The position numbers and the translations under genes were made by a program. Positions 27,723 through 37,619 of a DNA stretch of 64,000 nt are shown piece by piece (position 1 is the stretch's first letter; every line of letters starts with the position of its first letter). This DNA is from an uncultured Candidatus Actinomarina sp. Its GTDB lineage: Bacteria; Actinomycetota; Acidimicrobiia; Actinomarinales; Actinomarinaceae. The stretch covers positions 62,001-126,000 of the forward strand of contig CACKFQ010000002.1 of NCBI GenBank assembly GCA_902599555.1, written 5' to 3'. Under the pieces are notes generated by a model that saw only the letters and a program-made list of their open reading frames with translations, made no database searches and was not told where the DNA came from.

Positions 27723-28924
27723 GTGTGTTTGTTTATTTCACGTCTTGCAATAGATCTTAGGTGTACTTCGTCTGGGCCGTCAGCAATTCTTAACGTTCTA
27801 ACTCCAGCTGACATTTTTGCCAAAGGAGTATCTTGAGAGACGCCCATAGCTCCATGTGCTTGTATAGCTTTATCAATTACATAGGAGGCGGCTTCGATGA
27901 CTCCAACTTTTATTGCAGATATTTCAATTTTGGCTTGCTCTTTACCAACGTTATCAATCAACCATGCTGTTTTTAGAGTAAGAAGTCTAGCCTCTTCAAT
28001 TTTAATCCTTGATCTTGCAATCCAATCTTGCACTACACCATGATCGGAAATTTTTGTACCAAAAGTTTCTCTAGACAATGCTCTTTTTATCATAAGTTGA
28101 AGAGCTCTTTCAGCCATTCCAATTGTTCTCATGCAGTGATGAATTCTTCCAGGTCCTAATCTCGCTTGGGCAATTTTAAAGCCCATACCTTCGCCGCCTA
28201 TAATATTTGATTTTGGTACAACTACATTTTCAAAATTTAATTCTGGATGACCAGTGTATCCATCATCATATCCATAAACATGCATTGGTCTGACTATAGT
28301 TATCCCTTCTGTATCCATTGGGACAAGAACTTGACTTTGTCTTGTGTGTGGAGGATTTTCAGGATTTGTAATACCCATAAAAATACATATTTTGGCACGT
28401 GGATTAATTGCATTTGAAGTCCACCACTTTCTTCCATTAATAACATAGTTATCCCCGTCTGAAACTATTGAACTTGAAATATTTGTCGCATCAGATGAAG
28501 CAACATCAGGTTCTGTCATGGCAAAACAAGAACGGATATCACCATTTAGTAAAGGAGTCAACCATTGGTCTTTTTGCTCTTGTGTTCCAAATTCTGCGAG
28601 TATTTCCATGTTTCCAGTATCTGGAGCAGAACAGTTAAATACCTCAGGTGCCCACCAAACCTGTCCAGTTATTTCTGCTAATGGTGCATAGTCAACATTT
28701 GTTAGTCCTGCACCGTATTCACTGTCGGGTAAAAATAAATTCCATAAATTTTCTTTTCTGGCTTTTTCTTTTAATTCATCAAGTAATTCAGGAATGTGCA
28801 AAGGGTCTCCTGAATCTAATATTGCTTTTTCGTAGGCTTCTTCGTTGGGAAAAATATGTTCTTCAAAAAATTTATTCATCTTTTCTTGAAGATCTAATGA
28901 CTTTTGAGAAAATTTAAAATCCAT
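27719..28924 (-). CDS. Acyl-CoA dehydrogenase
   Basis: CFAMTEPDVASSDATNI, INGRKWWTSNA, QARLGPGRIHHCMR, QAHGAMGVSQDTPL, RIADGPDEVHL. Confidence 0.95.
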   Translation of the reverse strand: MDFKFSQKSLDLQEKMNKFFEEHIFPNEEAYEKAILDSGDPLHIPELLDELKEKARKENLWNLFLPDSEYGAGLTNVDYAPLAEITGQVWWAPEVFNCSAPDTGNMEILAEFGTQEQKDQWLTPLLNGDIRSCFAMTEPDVASSDATNISSSIVSDGDNYVINGRKWWTSNAINPRAKICIFMGITNPENPPHTRQSQVLVPMDTEGITIVRPMHVYGYDDGYTGHPELNFENVVVPKSNIIGGEGMGFKIAQARLGPGRIHHCMRTIGMAERALQLMIKRALSRETFGTKISDHGVVQDWIARSRIKIEEARLLTLKTAWLIDNVGKEQAKIEISAIKVGVIEAASYVIDKAIQAHGAMGVSQDTPLAKMSAGVRTLRIADGPDEVHLRSIARREINKHT

Positions 28925-28976
28925 TGCTTTATTCTATCAATTAACTTGAGACCAAGAGAATTAAATCATAAGATAT

Positions 28977-29999
28977 TTGTTAATGGAATTTTTTGATAAA
29001 AAAATAAGAAGTTTTATAACTTCCAATGTTGAATTGGATTACCAATTTAGATTTGAAAAATTTAAAGTAGGCAGGTCGAACATTACTTTTAAAATCTTTG
29101 ACGATTCAAATAGCTACGTTTTAAGAAGACCTCCGTTTGGAGATAAATTAGAGTCTGCACATAACATGCAGCGTGAATTCAGAATTATTAGTGAATTGAG
29201 TGAAAATAATATAAAAGTTCCAAAGCCCATTCTTTTATGCACTGACAAAAATATTTCAGATGATGACTTTTACATTATGGAATATGTTGATGGTGTAACT
29301 ATTGCAGATAATTTAGTAGCAGATAATTATTCCAATAATGATAAAAAAGAAATTACGAATTCATTCATTACAACACTTGCTGAATTACACACTTTTGATG
29401 TGAAAAATTCCAATTTAAATGATTTAGGGAAACATGAAGATTATGTTGAGAGGCAGTTAAACAGATGGACTAAACAATTTAATGCACAAAAAGTAAGAGA
29501 TATTCCTGAATTAGATGTTGCGACACAATTACTATTAGATACCATCCCCACACAGCAACAAGTAAGTATTGTTCATGGTGATTATAGATTGGATAATGTA
29601 AGAATCAATAATAACTCTGTTGCAGCTATTGTCGATTGGGAACTCTGTACATTAGGAGATCCGTTAGCTGATATAGGAACTGTCATTGCTTCTTGGTCCA
29701 GTAAAAATGAAACTGATACTCCATTTATTTATTCACCCTCATTAAGCGATGGATTTCCAAGTAGGCAAGAAATAATTGATATTTATGAATCTAAATCAAA
29801 CCTTAGTTTGGATGATATTGAATTCTATACAAGGCTATCTTTTTGGAAACATGCAATGATAATGGAGGGGGTCTACGTAAGGTATTCACTTGGTTATTAT
29901 GGTAATGTTGATAAGAAAGATGTGGATGCATTTGGACAAAGCACATTAAGTTTTGCAAAAAAAGCATCAAATAAGAATCTACTTAAGGAGATATTTTGA
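28977..29999 (+). CDS. Phosphotransferase (APH/ACAD10-like kinase) family protein; ATG at 28983 possible
   Basis: VHGDYRLDNVRIN, AIVDWELCTLGDPLADIG. Confidence 0.9.
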   Translation: MLMEFFDKKIRSFITSNVELDYQFRFEKFKVGRSNITFKIFDDSNSYVLRRPPFGDKLESAHNMQREFRIISELSENNIKVPKPILLCTDKNISDDDFYIMEYVDGVTIADNLVADNYSNNDKKEITNSFITTLAELHTFDVKNSNLNDLGKHEDYVERQLNRWTKQFNAQKVRDIPELDVATQLLLDTIPTQQQVSIVHGDYRLDNVRINNNSVAAIVDWELCTLGDPLADIGTVIASWSSKNETDTPFIYSPSLSDGFPSRQEIIDIYESKSNLSLDDIEFYTRLSFWKHAMIMEGVYVRYSLGYYGNVDKKDVDAFGQSTLSFAKKASNKNLLKEIF

Positions 30000-30457
30000 A
30001 AGTTATTCCAGCAAGTGAACTAGAAAGTCATATTGGTGAAGAAGTAGGTGTTTCTGATTGGTTTGAAGTAACACAAGAAAGAATTAATCAATTTGCAGAA
30101 GCAACAAACGATCACCAATTCATACATGTAGATCCCGAAATGGCCAAGGCAACCCCATGGGGTACAACAATAGCCCATGGATACCTTACTTTAAGTCTTC
30201 TTACCTATCTACAAGCAGACATCGGTTATATGCCTGAAGGATTACAGATGGCAATAAACTATGGGGCAGACAAAGTTAGATTTATGGAAGCAGTACCTGT
30301 AAATAGTAAAATTCGAGCTAGAAATGTTTTAACTGATGTACAGTACAAGAGAAACGGTAGATGGCTATTAAAAACAACTTGTACTATTGAAATAGAGGGC
30401 AAAGATAAGCCAGCTGCAATAGTTGAAGCTTTAGCGATGTATGTAGTAAGTGAATAA
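29996..30457 (+). CDS. MaoC-family enoyl-CoA hydratase/dehydratase
   Basis: FAEATNDHQFIHVDPEMAK..PWGTTIAHGYLTLSL; TTG start with AAGGAG upstream. Confidence 0.92.
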   Translation: MKVIPASELESHIGEEVGVSDWFEVTQERINQFAEATNDHQFIHVDPEMAKATPWGTTIAHGYLTLSLLTYLQADIGYMPEGLQMAINYGADKVRFMEAVPVNSKIRARNVLTDVQYKRNGRWLLKTTCTIEIEGKDKPAAIVEALAMYVVSE

Positions 30458-30476
30458 AAAATATAGGAGTAAATAA

Positions 30477-31655
30477 ATGAGAGAAGCAGTAATTGTATCA
30501 GCAGCTAGAACACCAATAGGTAAAGCTTATAGAGGAGCGTTTAACAATACCGCGGCTCCAACCCTAGCATCTTATTCTATAAAAGAAGCTGTGGAAAGAG
30601 CTGGAATTGACCCAAAAGAGGTTGAAGATGTTGTTTTAGGATGTGCTCAGCAACAAGGTTCACAAGCTATCAATATAGGAAGATTAGCTGGAATTGCAGC
30701 TGGACTTCCTGATAATGTTCCAGGCATGACAATCGACAGGCAATGTTCATCCGGAATGATGGCAATTGCGACTGCATCAAAACAGGTTGTAACAGATAAT
30801 ATGGATGTTGTTGTAGCTGGAGGAGTTGAGTCTATTTCACTCGTACAGACTGCAGATTTTAGGGTAGATATTGATCCTAATGTTACTGCTCACGCACAAC
30901 ATGCATACATGCCAATGATTGAGACTGCTGATCATGTTGCTGAAAAATATAATGTAACAAGAGAAAGTCAAGACGAGTACTCCCTTCAAAGTCAGCAAAG
31001 AACAGCAGCAGCACAAGAAGCAGGCCTTTACAAAGATGAAATCATTTCAACTACTACTACTAAGTTAGTTAAAGACAAAGAATCCGGTGAAATTTCTGAG
31101 CAAGAAGCTATCTTAGAAAAAGATGAAGGCAACAGACCAGAAACAAATTTAGAAGGTCTGTCATCATTAGTCCCAGTGTATGGTGAAGGAAAATTTATAA
31201 CTGCAGGAAATGCGTCTCAGTTATCTGATGGATCTGCATCTGTAGTTGTAATGGAATCAAAGGTTGCTGAAAACAAAGGCCTTACTCCCCTTGGCTATTA
31301 CAGAGGAATGGCAGTTGCAGGTTTAGCACCAGAAGAAATGGGAATTGGGCCAATATATGCTGTTCCTAAATTGCTCGATAAATATAACTTAAGTGTTGAT
31401 GACATAGGTTTATGGGAACTAAACGAAGCTTTTGCTGTGCAAGCTTTGTATTGCAGAGATTATTTAGGTATTGATAATGAAATATACAATGTAAATGGTG
31501 GCTCAATATCTATAGGACATCCATACGGAATGACCGGCGCAAGAATGACGATGCATGCTCTAATGGAAGGTAAACGAAGAGGTGCAAAATATGTTGTTGT
31601 CACAATGTGTGTTGGTGGTGGAATGGGTGCTGCTGGATTATTTGAAGTCATATAA
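30477..31655 (+). CDS. Acetyl-CoA acetyltransferase/thiolase
   Basis: [71 protein letters not shown]. Confidence 0.95.
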   Translation: MREAVIVSAARTPIGKAYRGAFNNTAAPTLASYSIKEAVERAGIDPKEVEDVVLGCAQQQGSQAINIGRLAGIAAGLPDNVPGMTIDRQCSSGMMAIATASKQVVTDNMDVVVAGGVESISLVQTADFRVDIDPNVTAHAQHAYMPMIETADHVAEKYNVTRESQDEYSLQSQQRTAAAQEAGLYKDEIISTTTTKLVKDKESGEISEQEAILEKDEGNRPETNLEGLSSLVPVYGEGKFITAGNASQLSDGSASVVVMESKVAENKGLTPLGYYRGMAVAGLAPEEMGIGPIYAVPKLLDKYNLSVDDIGLWELNEAFAVQALYCRDYLGIDNEIYNVNGGSISIGHPYGMTGARMTMHALMEGKRRGAKYVVVTMCVGGGMGAAGLFEVI

Positions 31656-31700
31656 ATTTACAACTATTTAAAAGACTTGGCATAAAATCTAAACGTATAA

Positions 31701-33161
31701 TTGAATATGAATAAGATTACTGACAAAAACAGTTATTTGGATTCAATTAAAAATAGGGATTTAAAAATTTACCTTATGGGTGAACTCATTAAGGAACCTC
31801 TAGATCATCCAATTATTAGACCAAGCATCGAAGCGATGGCTGAAACATATGAACTAGCTGTTAGAGAACCAGAATTAGCATCAGCGACATCTCCATATAC
31901 TGGAGAAAAAATAAATAGATTTTTACACATTGCAGAAAGTAATGACGATCTATTTTTACAAAATAAAATGCAAAGAAAGCTTGGTCAACTAACAGGTACC
32001 TGCTTTCAAAGATGTGTTGGTATGGACGCTTTCAATGCACTTCATTCTGTGACTTTTGAGATTGATGAAAAACACAATACTGAATATCACAAGAATTTTA
32101 TTAATTTTCTAACTGAAATGCATAAATACAATTTGGTAATTGGTGGTGCAATGACAGACGTAAAAGGTGATAGGTCAAAATTACCACACGAACAAGAAGA
32201 TGAAGATGTGTATTTAAGAATTGTAAAAAGAACAGAAGATGGTGTTTATGTTAAGGGTGCAAAAGCACATCAGACCGGCTGTATAAATTCACACTGGATG
32301 GTTGTAATGCCTACCTTGAGGCTATCTGATAAAGATAAAGATTATGCAATTGTGGGGGCAATCCCAGTTGATGCAGAAGGAATAACCTATATTTATGGTA
32401 GACAGTCATGCGATACAAGAAGTATGGAACCTGGCGAATATGATGTAGGAAATAAATATTTTGCCGGGCAAGAAGCAATGGTAATTTTTGATAATGTATT
32501 TATACCAAATGAATACATTTTTATGAATGGAGAGTATGATTTTGCATCGACGTTAGTTGAGAGATTTACAACATATCATAGAAGATCATATGTATGCAAA
32601 TCAGGCGTTGGTGATGTACTTATTGGAGCTGCAGCTACTATTGCAGAGTACAACGGTGTTGAAGAAGCATCACATATTAAAGATAAGCTTGTTGAAATGA
32701 ATAAGCTCAATGAAACAATTTATGCTACTGGCATTGCTTCATCACTTCAGGGTTCAGTCACTAAGTCAGGAAACTTCATTAATGACGATCTTTTGGCTAA
32801 TGTATGTAAACAACATGTAACAAAAGAAACATATGAGATTGGACGAATCGCACAAGACCTTGCAGGTGGATTAGTTGGATCAATGCCTTCAGGAATAGAT
32901 TTTAATGAGGGAACAATGTCTGAAGATCTAAAAAAATATTTAAAAGGAAAAAAAGATATTAACTCAGAAGATCGAGTAAAAATTCTAAGATTGATTGAGA
33001 ATATGACATTAGGTAGAAATGCGGTTGCTTATTTAACAGAATCACTCCATGGTGCGGGCTCTCCACAAGCACAAAGAGTGCAGATTAGAAGAAGAGTAGA
33101 TATCGAAGAAAAAAAAGATTTTGCAAAAAAGTTGTCGGGAATTATTGAGAGGGAAAAATGA
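31701..33161 (+). CDS. 4-hydroxyphenylacetate 3-hydroxylase/4-hydroxybutyryl-CoA dehydratase family protein; ATG at 31707 possible
   Basis: LTGTCFQRCVGMDA (CX3C), RFTTYHRRSYVCKSGVGDVLIGAA, GRQSCDTRSMEPGEYDVGN, AGGLVGSMPS. Confidence 0.85.
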   Translation: MNMNKITDKNSYLDSIKNRDLKIYLMGELIKEPLDHPIIRPSIEAMAETYELAVREPELASATSPYTGEKINRFLHIAESNDDLFLQNKMQRKLGQLTGTCFQRCVGMDAFNALHSVTFEIDEKHNTEYHKNFINFLTEMHKYNLVIGGAMTDVKGDRSKLPHEQEDEDVYLRIVKRTEDGVYVKGAKAHQTGCINSHWMVVMPTLRLSDKDKDYAIVGAIPVDAEGITYIYGRQSCDTRSMEPGEYDVGNKYFAGQEAMVIFDNVFIPNEYIFMNGEYDFASTLVERFTTYHRRSYVCKSGVGDVLIGAAATIAEYNGVEEASHIKDKLVEMNKLNETIYATGIASSLQGSVTKSGNFINDDLLANVCKQHVTKETYEIGRIAQDLAGGLVGSMPSGIDFNEGTMSEDLKKYLKGKKDINSEDRVKILRLIENMTLGRNAVAYLTESLHGAGSPQAQRVQIRRRVDIEEKKDFAKKLSGIIEREK

Positions 33162-34129
33162 AAGCAGTCGTATGTACAAAATTAGGTGAGCCAAATTTAT
33201 TAGAAATAAATGAAGTAGATAAACCAACTATTGGTAAAGATGAAGTATTAATTAAAGTTGAAGTTGCTGGAGTTAATTTTCCAGATGCGCTGTTAGTACA
33301 AGGAAAGTACCAAATTGTAATTGATCCACCTTTTATTCCAGGCAATGAAGTATGTGGAATTATAGAAGACAAAGGTGAAAATGTAGATATCTCTGTGGGA
33401 ACAAAAGTAATTGGAATTCCTCCAATTGGAGGGTTTGCTGAATTCGTTGCTATTAATAAAAATTTGGTAATTCCGGTTAGCGAAAATTTTAATTCTTTAG
33501 CTGGAGCAAGTTTGCCTATCAATTATGGCACTTCTTATTATGCCCTAAAAAGACGTGCAAATGCTCAAAGTGGAGAAAGTCTTTTAGTGCTTGGTGCTTC
33601 TGGAGGAATTGGTACTGCTTCAATTCAATTAGCAAAAGTTATGGGCTTAAGAACTATATGTGCTGTTGGTTCCGAAGATAAAGCAGAATATGTCAAATCT
33701 TTGGGTGGCAATGAAATAGTACGATATGATCAGGTTGATTTAAAAGAAACAGTGAAGGAATTGACCGACGGCAAAGGTGTAGATATAGTTATAGATCCTG
33801 TTGGTGGCGAAGTGTCTGAACAAGCACTAAGAGCAACATCTTTTAATGGTAGGTTACTAGTTATTGGCTTCGCTAATGGACAAATACCTAAAATATCCCT
33901 TAATTTAACACTTGTTAAAGGTGTATCAATTGTTGGAGTATGGTGGGGTCGATGGACAAACACATCTCCACACGAAACTGCAGAAGATTTTAAAGAATTG
34001 GTTTCCTACGTTGAAAATGGACAATTAGATATTGTTCCAAAAAATAATTACAAAATAGAAGAAACTTCCATAGCCTTAGAAAACTTTCTAACCAGAAAAA
34101 ATATAGGTAAAACTGTTATAAGTGTCTAG
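33158..34129 (+). CDS. NADPH:quinone oxidoreductase/zinc-free medium-chain dehydrogenase
   Basis: GVNFPDALLVQGKYQ, FIPGNEVCGII, LVLGASGGIGTASIQLAKVMG, DIVIDPVGGEV. Confidence 0.92.
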   Translation: MKAVVCTKLGEPNLLEINEVDKPTIGKDEVLIKVEVAGVNFPDALLVQGKYQIVIDPPFIPGNEVCGIIEDKGENVDISVGTKVIGIPPIGGFAEFVAINKNLVIPVSENFNSLAGASLPINYGTSYYALKRRANAQSGESLLVLGASGGIGTASIQLAKVMGLRTICAVGSEDKAEYVKSLGGNEIVRYDQVDLKETVKELTDGKGVDIVIDPVGGEVSEQALRATSFNGRLLVIGFANGQIPKISLNLTLVKGVSIVGVWWGRWTNTSPHETAEDFKELVSYVENGQLDIVPKNNYKIEETSIALENFLTRKNIGKTVISV

Positions 34130-34752
34130 TGAGAGGCAAAGTATGGATTCTCACCAGCCGCATGATCAGTAGCATCTATGATATTTCCTATTTCAGGAAC
34201 TGCTTCACGCAAAGAGGCTTCTATACCTTGGGTAAGTGTTACTTGTGCCATACCACAGCCTTGGCAACCTCCACCAAGTCTTAAATAAATATCATTTCCT
34301 TCAACACCAATTAATTGTGCTGCACCGCCGTGAGAGGCAATAGCTGGATTAATTTGGTTTTCTAAAACTGCTTGAACTTTCTCAGCCAATTCTCCCTTTA
34401 ATTCCGGAAGGTCGGCAGGATTACCAATCATTGCAGGGCTTGGTGTGTTAGGATTATCCATAGTTAAACCTGGTGCATCTGGATCCTCGGACATATCTAA
34501 GCTGGCACCATCGAATTTATCAATATCTTTCGAAGCAATTATTACAGGTAAATCCCCAAAATCAATTCTCCTATCATCAGATCTAGCTTGATTTATATCT
34601 AGGAAACTAAGATCGTAAGTAAATTGATTTCCATGTACTCCATCAATTTGTAAGAATAATGCATATTCTTTATCTCCAGGTTCTTGATCTCGTAAATCAA
34701 TAATAGTTTTTACTGCTTCATCGCCAATATTAAATTTAAATTCCTCGCTCAT
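34126..34752 (-). CDS. NfuA-type Fe-S carrier (degenerate A-type domain plus NifU C-terminal domain)
   Basis: NPAIASHGGAAQLIGVEGNDIYLRLGGGCQGCGMAQVTLTQGIE. Confidence 0.9.
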   Translation of the reverse strand: MSEEFKFNIGDEAVKTIIDLRDQEPGDKEYALFLQIDGVHGNQFTYDLSFLDINQARSDDRRIDFGDLPVIIASKDIDKFDGASLDMSEDPDAPGLTMDNPNTPSPAMIGNPADLPELKGELAEKVQAVLENQINPAIASHGGAAQLIGVEGNDIYLRLGGGCQGCGMAQVTLTQGIEASLREAVPEIGNIIDATDHAAGENPYFASH

Positions 34753-34822
34753 ACTTTATATTTTAACCTATTTGAGATATGTGAGAAATTAATAAATTAA
34801 AGTAGCTATATATAATTGATAT

Positions 34823-35437
34823 ATGAATAATGTTCTCATTTCATTAAGTGGCAAATGCTCAACTAGCTACGATCTAAAGAAACTGACTTTTGATGAAATA
34901 ATTGGAGTTGATAATGGGACAGCTCACTTATTTGACAGGTCTTTGATTCCATCAAAAGTTCTTGGAGACTTTGATTCAATTACACCCGATTTACTAGAAA
35001 AAGTAGAAAACATGGATATAGATTTAATAAGTTATGAGTCAAATAAAGACAAAACAGACTTTGAACTTTCTTTGGATAGCATTAATGAGCCAGAAGAAAA
35101 AAATATTTTCATAATAGGAGGAGAAGAAGGTGAAATTGATCACTTGTTTTCTATTTTTTCATTAGTAATAAATTATGAATTCGCTACAAATGTAACTTGG
35201 CTTTATATGGATAAAACTATTGTTTTTAAAAATAATGTATCAATTTTTCTAAATGAAGGTACAAAATTTAGTGTCGTACCAATATCAAATCTAAAGAAAT
35301 TGACTATCTCAGGAGCTAAGTGGAACTTAAATGAAGAGAATATTGTAGCTGGTAGTTCTAAAACGCTAAGAAATGAATCAGTTGAAAATCAGATTATGAT
35401 AAGTTGTAATGAAGGGCTATTTAGTTTAATTTATTAA
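34823..35437 (+). CDS. Thiamine pyrophosphokinase-like protein
   Basis: IGVDNGTAHL, PSKVLGDFDSI, NKDKTDFELSL, GGEEGEIDHL. Confidence 0.85.
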   Translation: MNNVLISLSGKCSTSYDLKKLTFDEIIGVDNGTAHLFDRSLIPSKVLGDFDSITPDLLEKVENMDIDLISYESNKDKTDFELSLDSINEPEEKNIFIIGGEEGEIDHLFSIFSLVINYEFATNVTWLYMDKTIVFKNNVSIFLNEGTKFSVVPISNLKKLTISGAKWNLNEENIVAGSSKTLRNESVENQIMISCNEGLFSLIY

Positions 35438-36651
35438 GACCTTGGAATATCTTTCCAAGCTTTGTCTTTGTCTAGTTTTGGTTCACTCGGAAGTCCTAGA
35501 ACTCTTTCAGCAATAATATTTCTCATTATTTCAGATGTACCACCTTCTATTGAATTAGCTCTAGTCCTTAGAAACAAACTCTGAGTGTCTGTGAAGCCAA
35601 AAGTCTCATTTTCAAAATTTAATTCGGGTTGGGTCAACTCGTAACCTCTTGGAAATAGTAAAGCATCATTGCCAAGCATTTCCATACCAAACTCATATGA
35701 TGCTTTATTGATTTCAGCTTCATATAATTTACTAGTAGAGCCTTCTGGACCAGGTGTACCTTTTTCTCTATTCTCAGTTGCTCTCATATTTGTTAATCTT
35801 ATAGCTTCTTGCTCAATCCATAGTTTGATTAATTTATCTCTTGAGACTGGGTCATCGAGTTCTTTATCATTCCAAAGTTGAACTAAATGACCTGGGGCAC
35901 CAGTTCCTCTTTCTCGAACATTTCCACCAATTGCGACTCTTTCATTCATCAATACTGTAAGTGATACTCTCCAACCATCACCAAGATTGCCAAGCATATT
36001 TTCTTTAGGTATTTTTACGTCAGTAAAATAAACTTCGTTGAACTCAGCTTCTCCGGTAATCTGTCTGAGAGGTCTTACGTCTACTCCATCTGACTCCATA
36101 TCAACAATAAAAAAGGTTAGTCCCCTGTGTTTTGGAACATCAGGATCGGTTCTAGTAACTAACAGGCCCCATTTAGCTAAATGTCCAAGGGTAGTCCAAA
36201 CTTTTTGTCCGTTAACTATATATCCGTCTCCATCATCTACAGCTTTAGTAGACAGGCTTGCTAAATCAGAGCCTGAACCAGGTTCGGAAAACATTTGGCA
36301 CCAAATTTCGTCAGCAGTAAACATTGGTCTTAAATATTTAGAAATCTGTTCAGGAGTTCCGTACTCAATAATTGTAGGAGCTCCCATTCCAATTCCAAGA
36401 ATGTTTGCAATTCTATTCTGTTGAGATATTCCTTGTTCTCTTAATATTTCAGTAACTAAGAGTTGATACTTAGGGTTGATTCCAAGACCACCAGCACCTT
36501 CGGGATACTGAACCCATGCAAGCCCAAGGTCGAATTGTTTACCCCAAAATTCTTTAATATCATCAGTTTGACTTCTGAATTCAATAAGTTCATCTAATTT
36601 ACTCCTGACGAGTTGTTCGACATCAGATTGTTTTGTTTCAGTTTTTACCAT
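35434..36651 (-). CDS. Acyl-CoA dehydrogenase
   Basis: QMFSEPGSGSDLASLSTKAVDDGDGYIVNGQKVWTT, IEGGTSEIMRNIIAERVLGLP. Confidence 0.95.
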   Translation of the reverse strand: MVKTETKQSDVEQLVRSKLDELIEFRSQTDDIKEFWGKQFDLGLAWVQYPEGAGGLGINPKYQLLVTEILREQGISQQNRIANILGIGMGAPTIIEYGTPEQISKYLRPMFTADEIWCQMFSEPGSGSDLASLSTKAVDDGDGYIVNGQKVWTTLGHLAKWGLLVTRTDPDVPKHRGLTFFIVDMESDGVDVRPLRQITGEAEFNEVYFTDVKIPKENMLGNLGDGWRVSLTVLMNERVAIGGNVRERGTGAPGHLVQLWNDKELDDPVSRDKLIKLWIEQEAIRLTNMRATENREKGTPGPEGSTSKLYEAEINKASYEFGMEMLGNDALLFPRGYELTQPELNFENETFGFTDTQSLFLRTRANSIEGGTSEIMRNIIAERVLGLPSEPKLDKDKAWKDIPRS

Positions 36652-36713
36652 AAGAAATTATACATCAAATTTTTTTCATTGATTACTTAAGTGAGTTGCT
36701 GTATCTACCAAAT

Positions 36714-37619
36714 TTAATTTCCTTTGTTCATTGCTTCGTTAAATAAAGGAAGCTCATCAGCTAAACTTGTTGGGTATATTGGATTTGATAAGTCTCTGAT
36801 TTCACCAATGTTAGCAAAAATATCTTCTGCCTTTGCACTGGCATTAAAATATCCTACATCAGTAGAAATCCCAATTCTTGCAAACCTACCTCCACCTGCT
36901 GAAAATATCTCATGAGTAACTTCACACTGCTCTGATGCTAAATATACAACCAATGGTGTAATATTATCTACTGTAAGTAGCTTTGACATATCTTCTCCAA
37001 ACAGTTCTTCAGTCATTCTTGTTGCAGCGTTAGGAGCAATAACATTTGCTTTTATGTTATATTTGGCGCCCTCTATTGCTAGTACATTCGTAAGACCAAC
37101 AATTCCCATTTTTGCTGCTCCGTAATTCAATTGGCCAAAATTACCAAAAAGTCCAGATGGTGATGAAACATTTACAAATCTACCGTACCCTTGTTCTTTC
37201 ATTTGAATAAAGGCTGGTTGGCAAACAAAAAAAGTTCCTTTAAGATGAACATCAATAATAGCATTCAAATCTTCTTCTTCCATTTTGGCAAAACTTTTGT
37301 CCCTCAAGATACCTGCATTATTAATAACTGCATCAACAGTGCCAAAACTATCAATCGCAGTTTGCACAATAGACTCTCCACCTTCTTTGGTTGCAACAGA
37401 ATCATAATTGGCAACAGCTTCTCCTCCATTCGCAATTATTTCATTAACAACTTCATCTGCTGGAGTGCTACCAGAGCCTGATCCATCTACTGCACCTCCT
37501 AGGTCGTTTACAACAACTTTTGCGCCTCGGGAACCTAAATCAAGAGCGTACGCTTTACCTAATCCGTTACCGGCACCAGTTACTATTACTGTCCTATTTT
37601 CAAAAGATACTTGTGACAT
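36714..37619 (-). CDS. SDR-family oxidoreductase (3-hydroxyacyl-CoA dehydrogenase/17beta-HSD4-like)
   Basis: VIVTGAGNGLGKAYALDLGSRGAKVVVNDLGG, INNAGILRDKSFAKM, NYGAAKMGIVGL. Confidence 0.92.
   Translation of the reverse strand: MSQVSFENRTVIVTGAGNGLGKAYALDLGSRGAKVVVNDLGGAVDGSGSGSTPADEVVNEIIANGGEAVANYDSVATKEGGESIVQTAIDSFGTVDAVINNAGILRDKSFAKMEEEDLNAIIDVHLKGTFFVCQPAFIQMKEQGYGRFVNVSSPSGLFGNFGQLNYGAAKMGIVGLTNVLAIEGAKYNIKANVIAPNAATRMTEELFGEDMSKLLTVDNITPLVVYLASEQCEVTHEIFSAGGGRFARIGISTDVGYFNASAKAEDIFANIGEIRDLSNPIYPTSLADELPLFNEAMNKGN

Noticed and set aside
33142-33522. 126-aa minus-strand ORF inside the quinone oxidoreductase gene
   Set aside because: Shadow ORF with no recognisable family; the sense frame is well supported
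36038-36424. 128-aa + strand ORF antisense to acyl-CoA dehydrogenase
   Set aside because: Shadow ORF; the opposite strand encodes clear ACAD motifs
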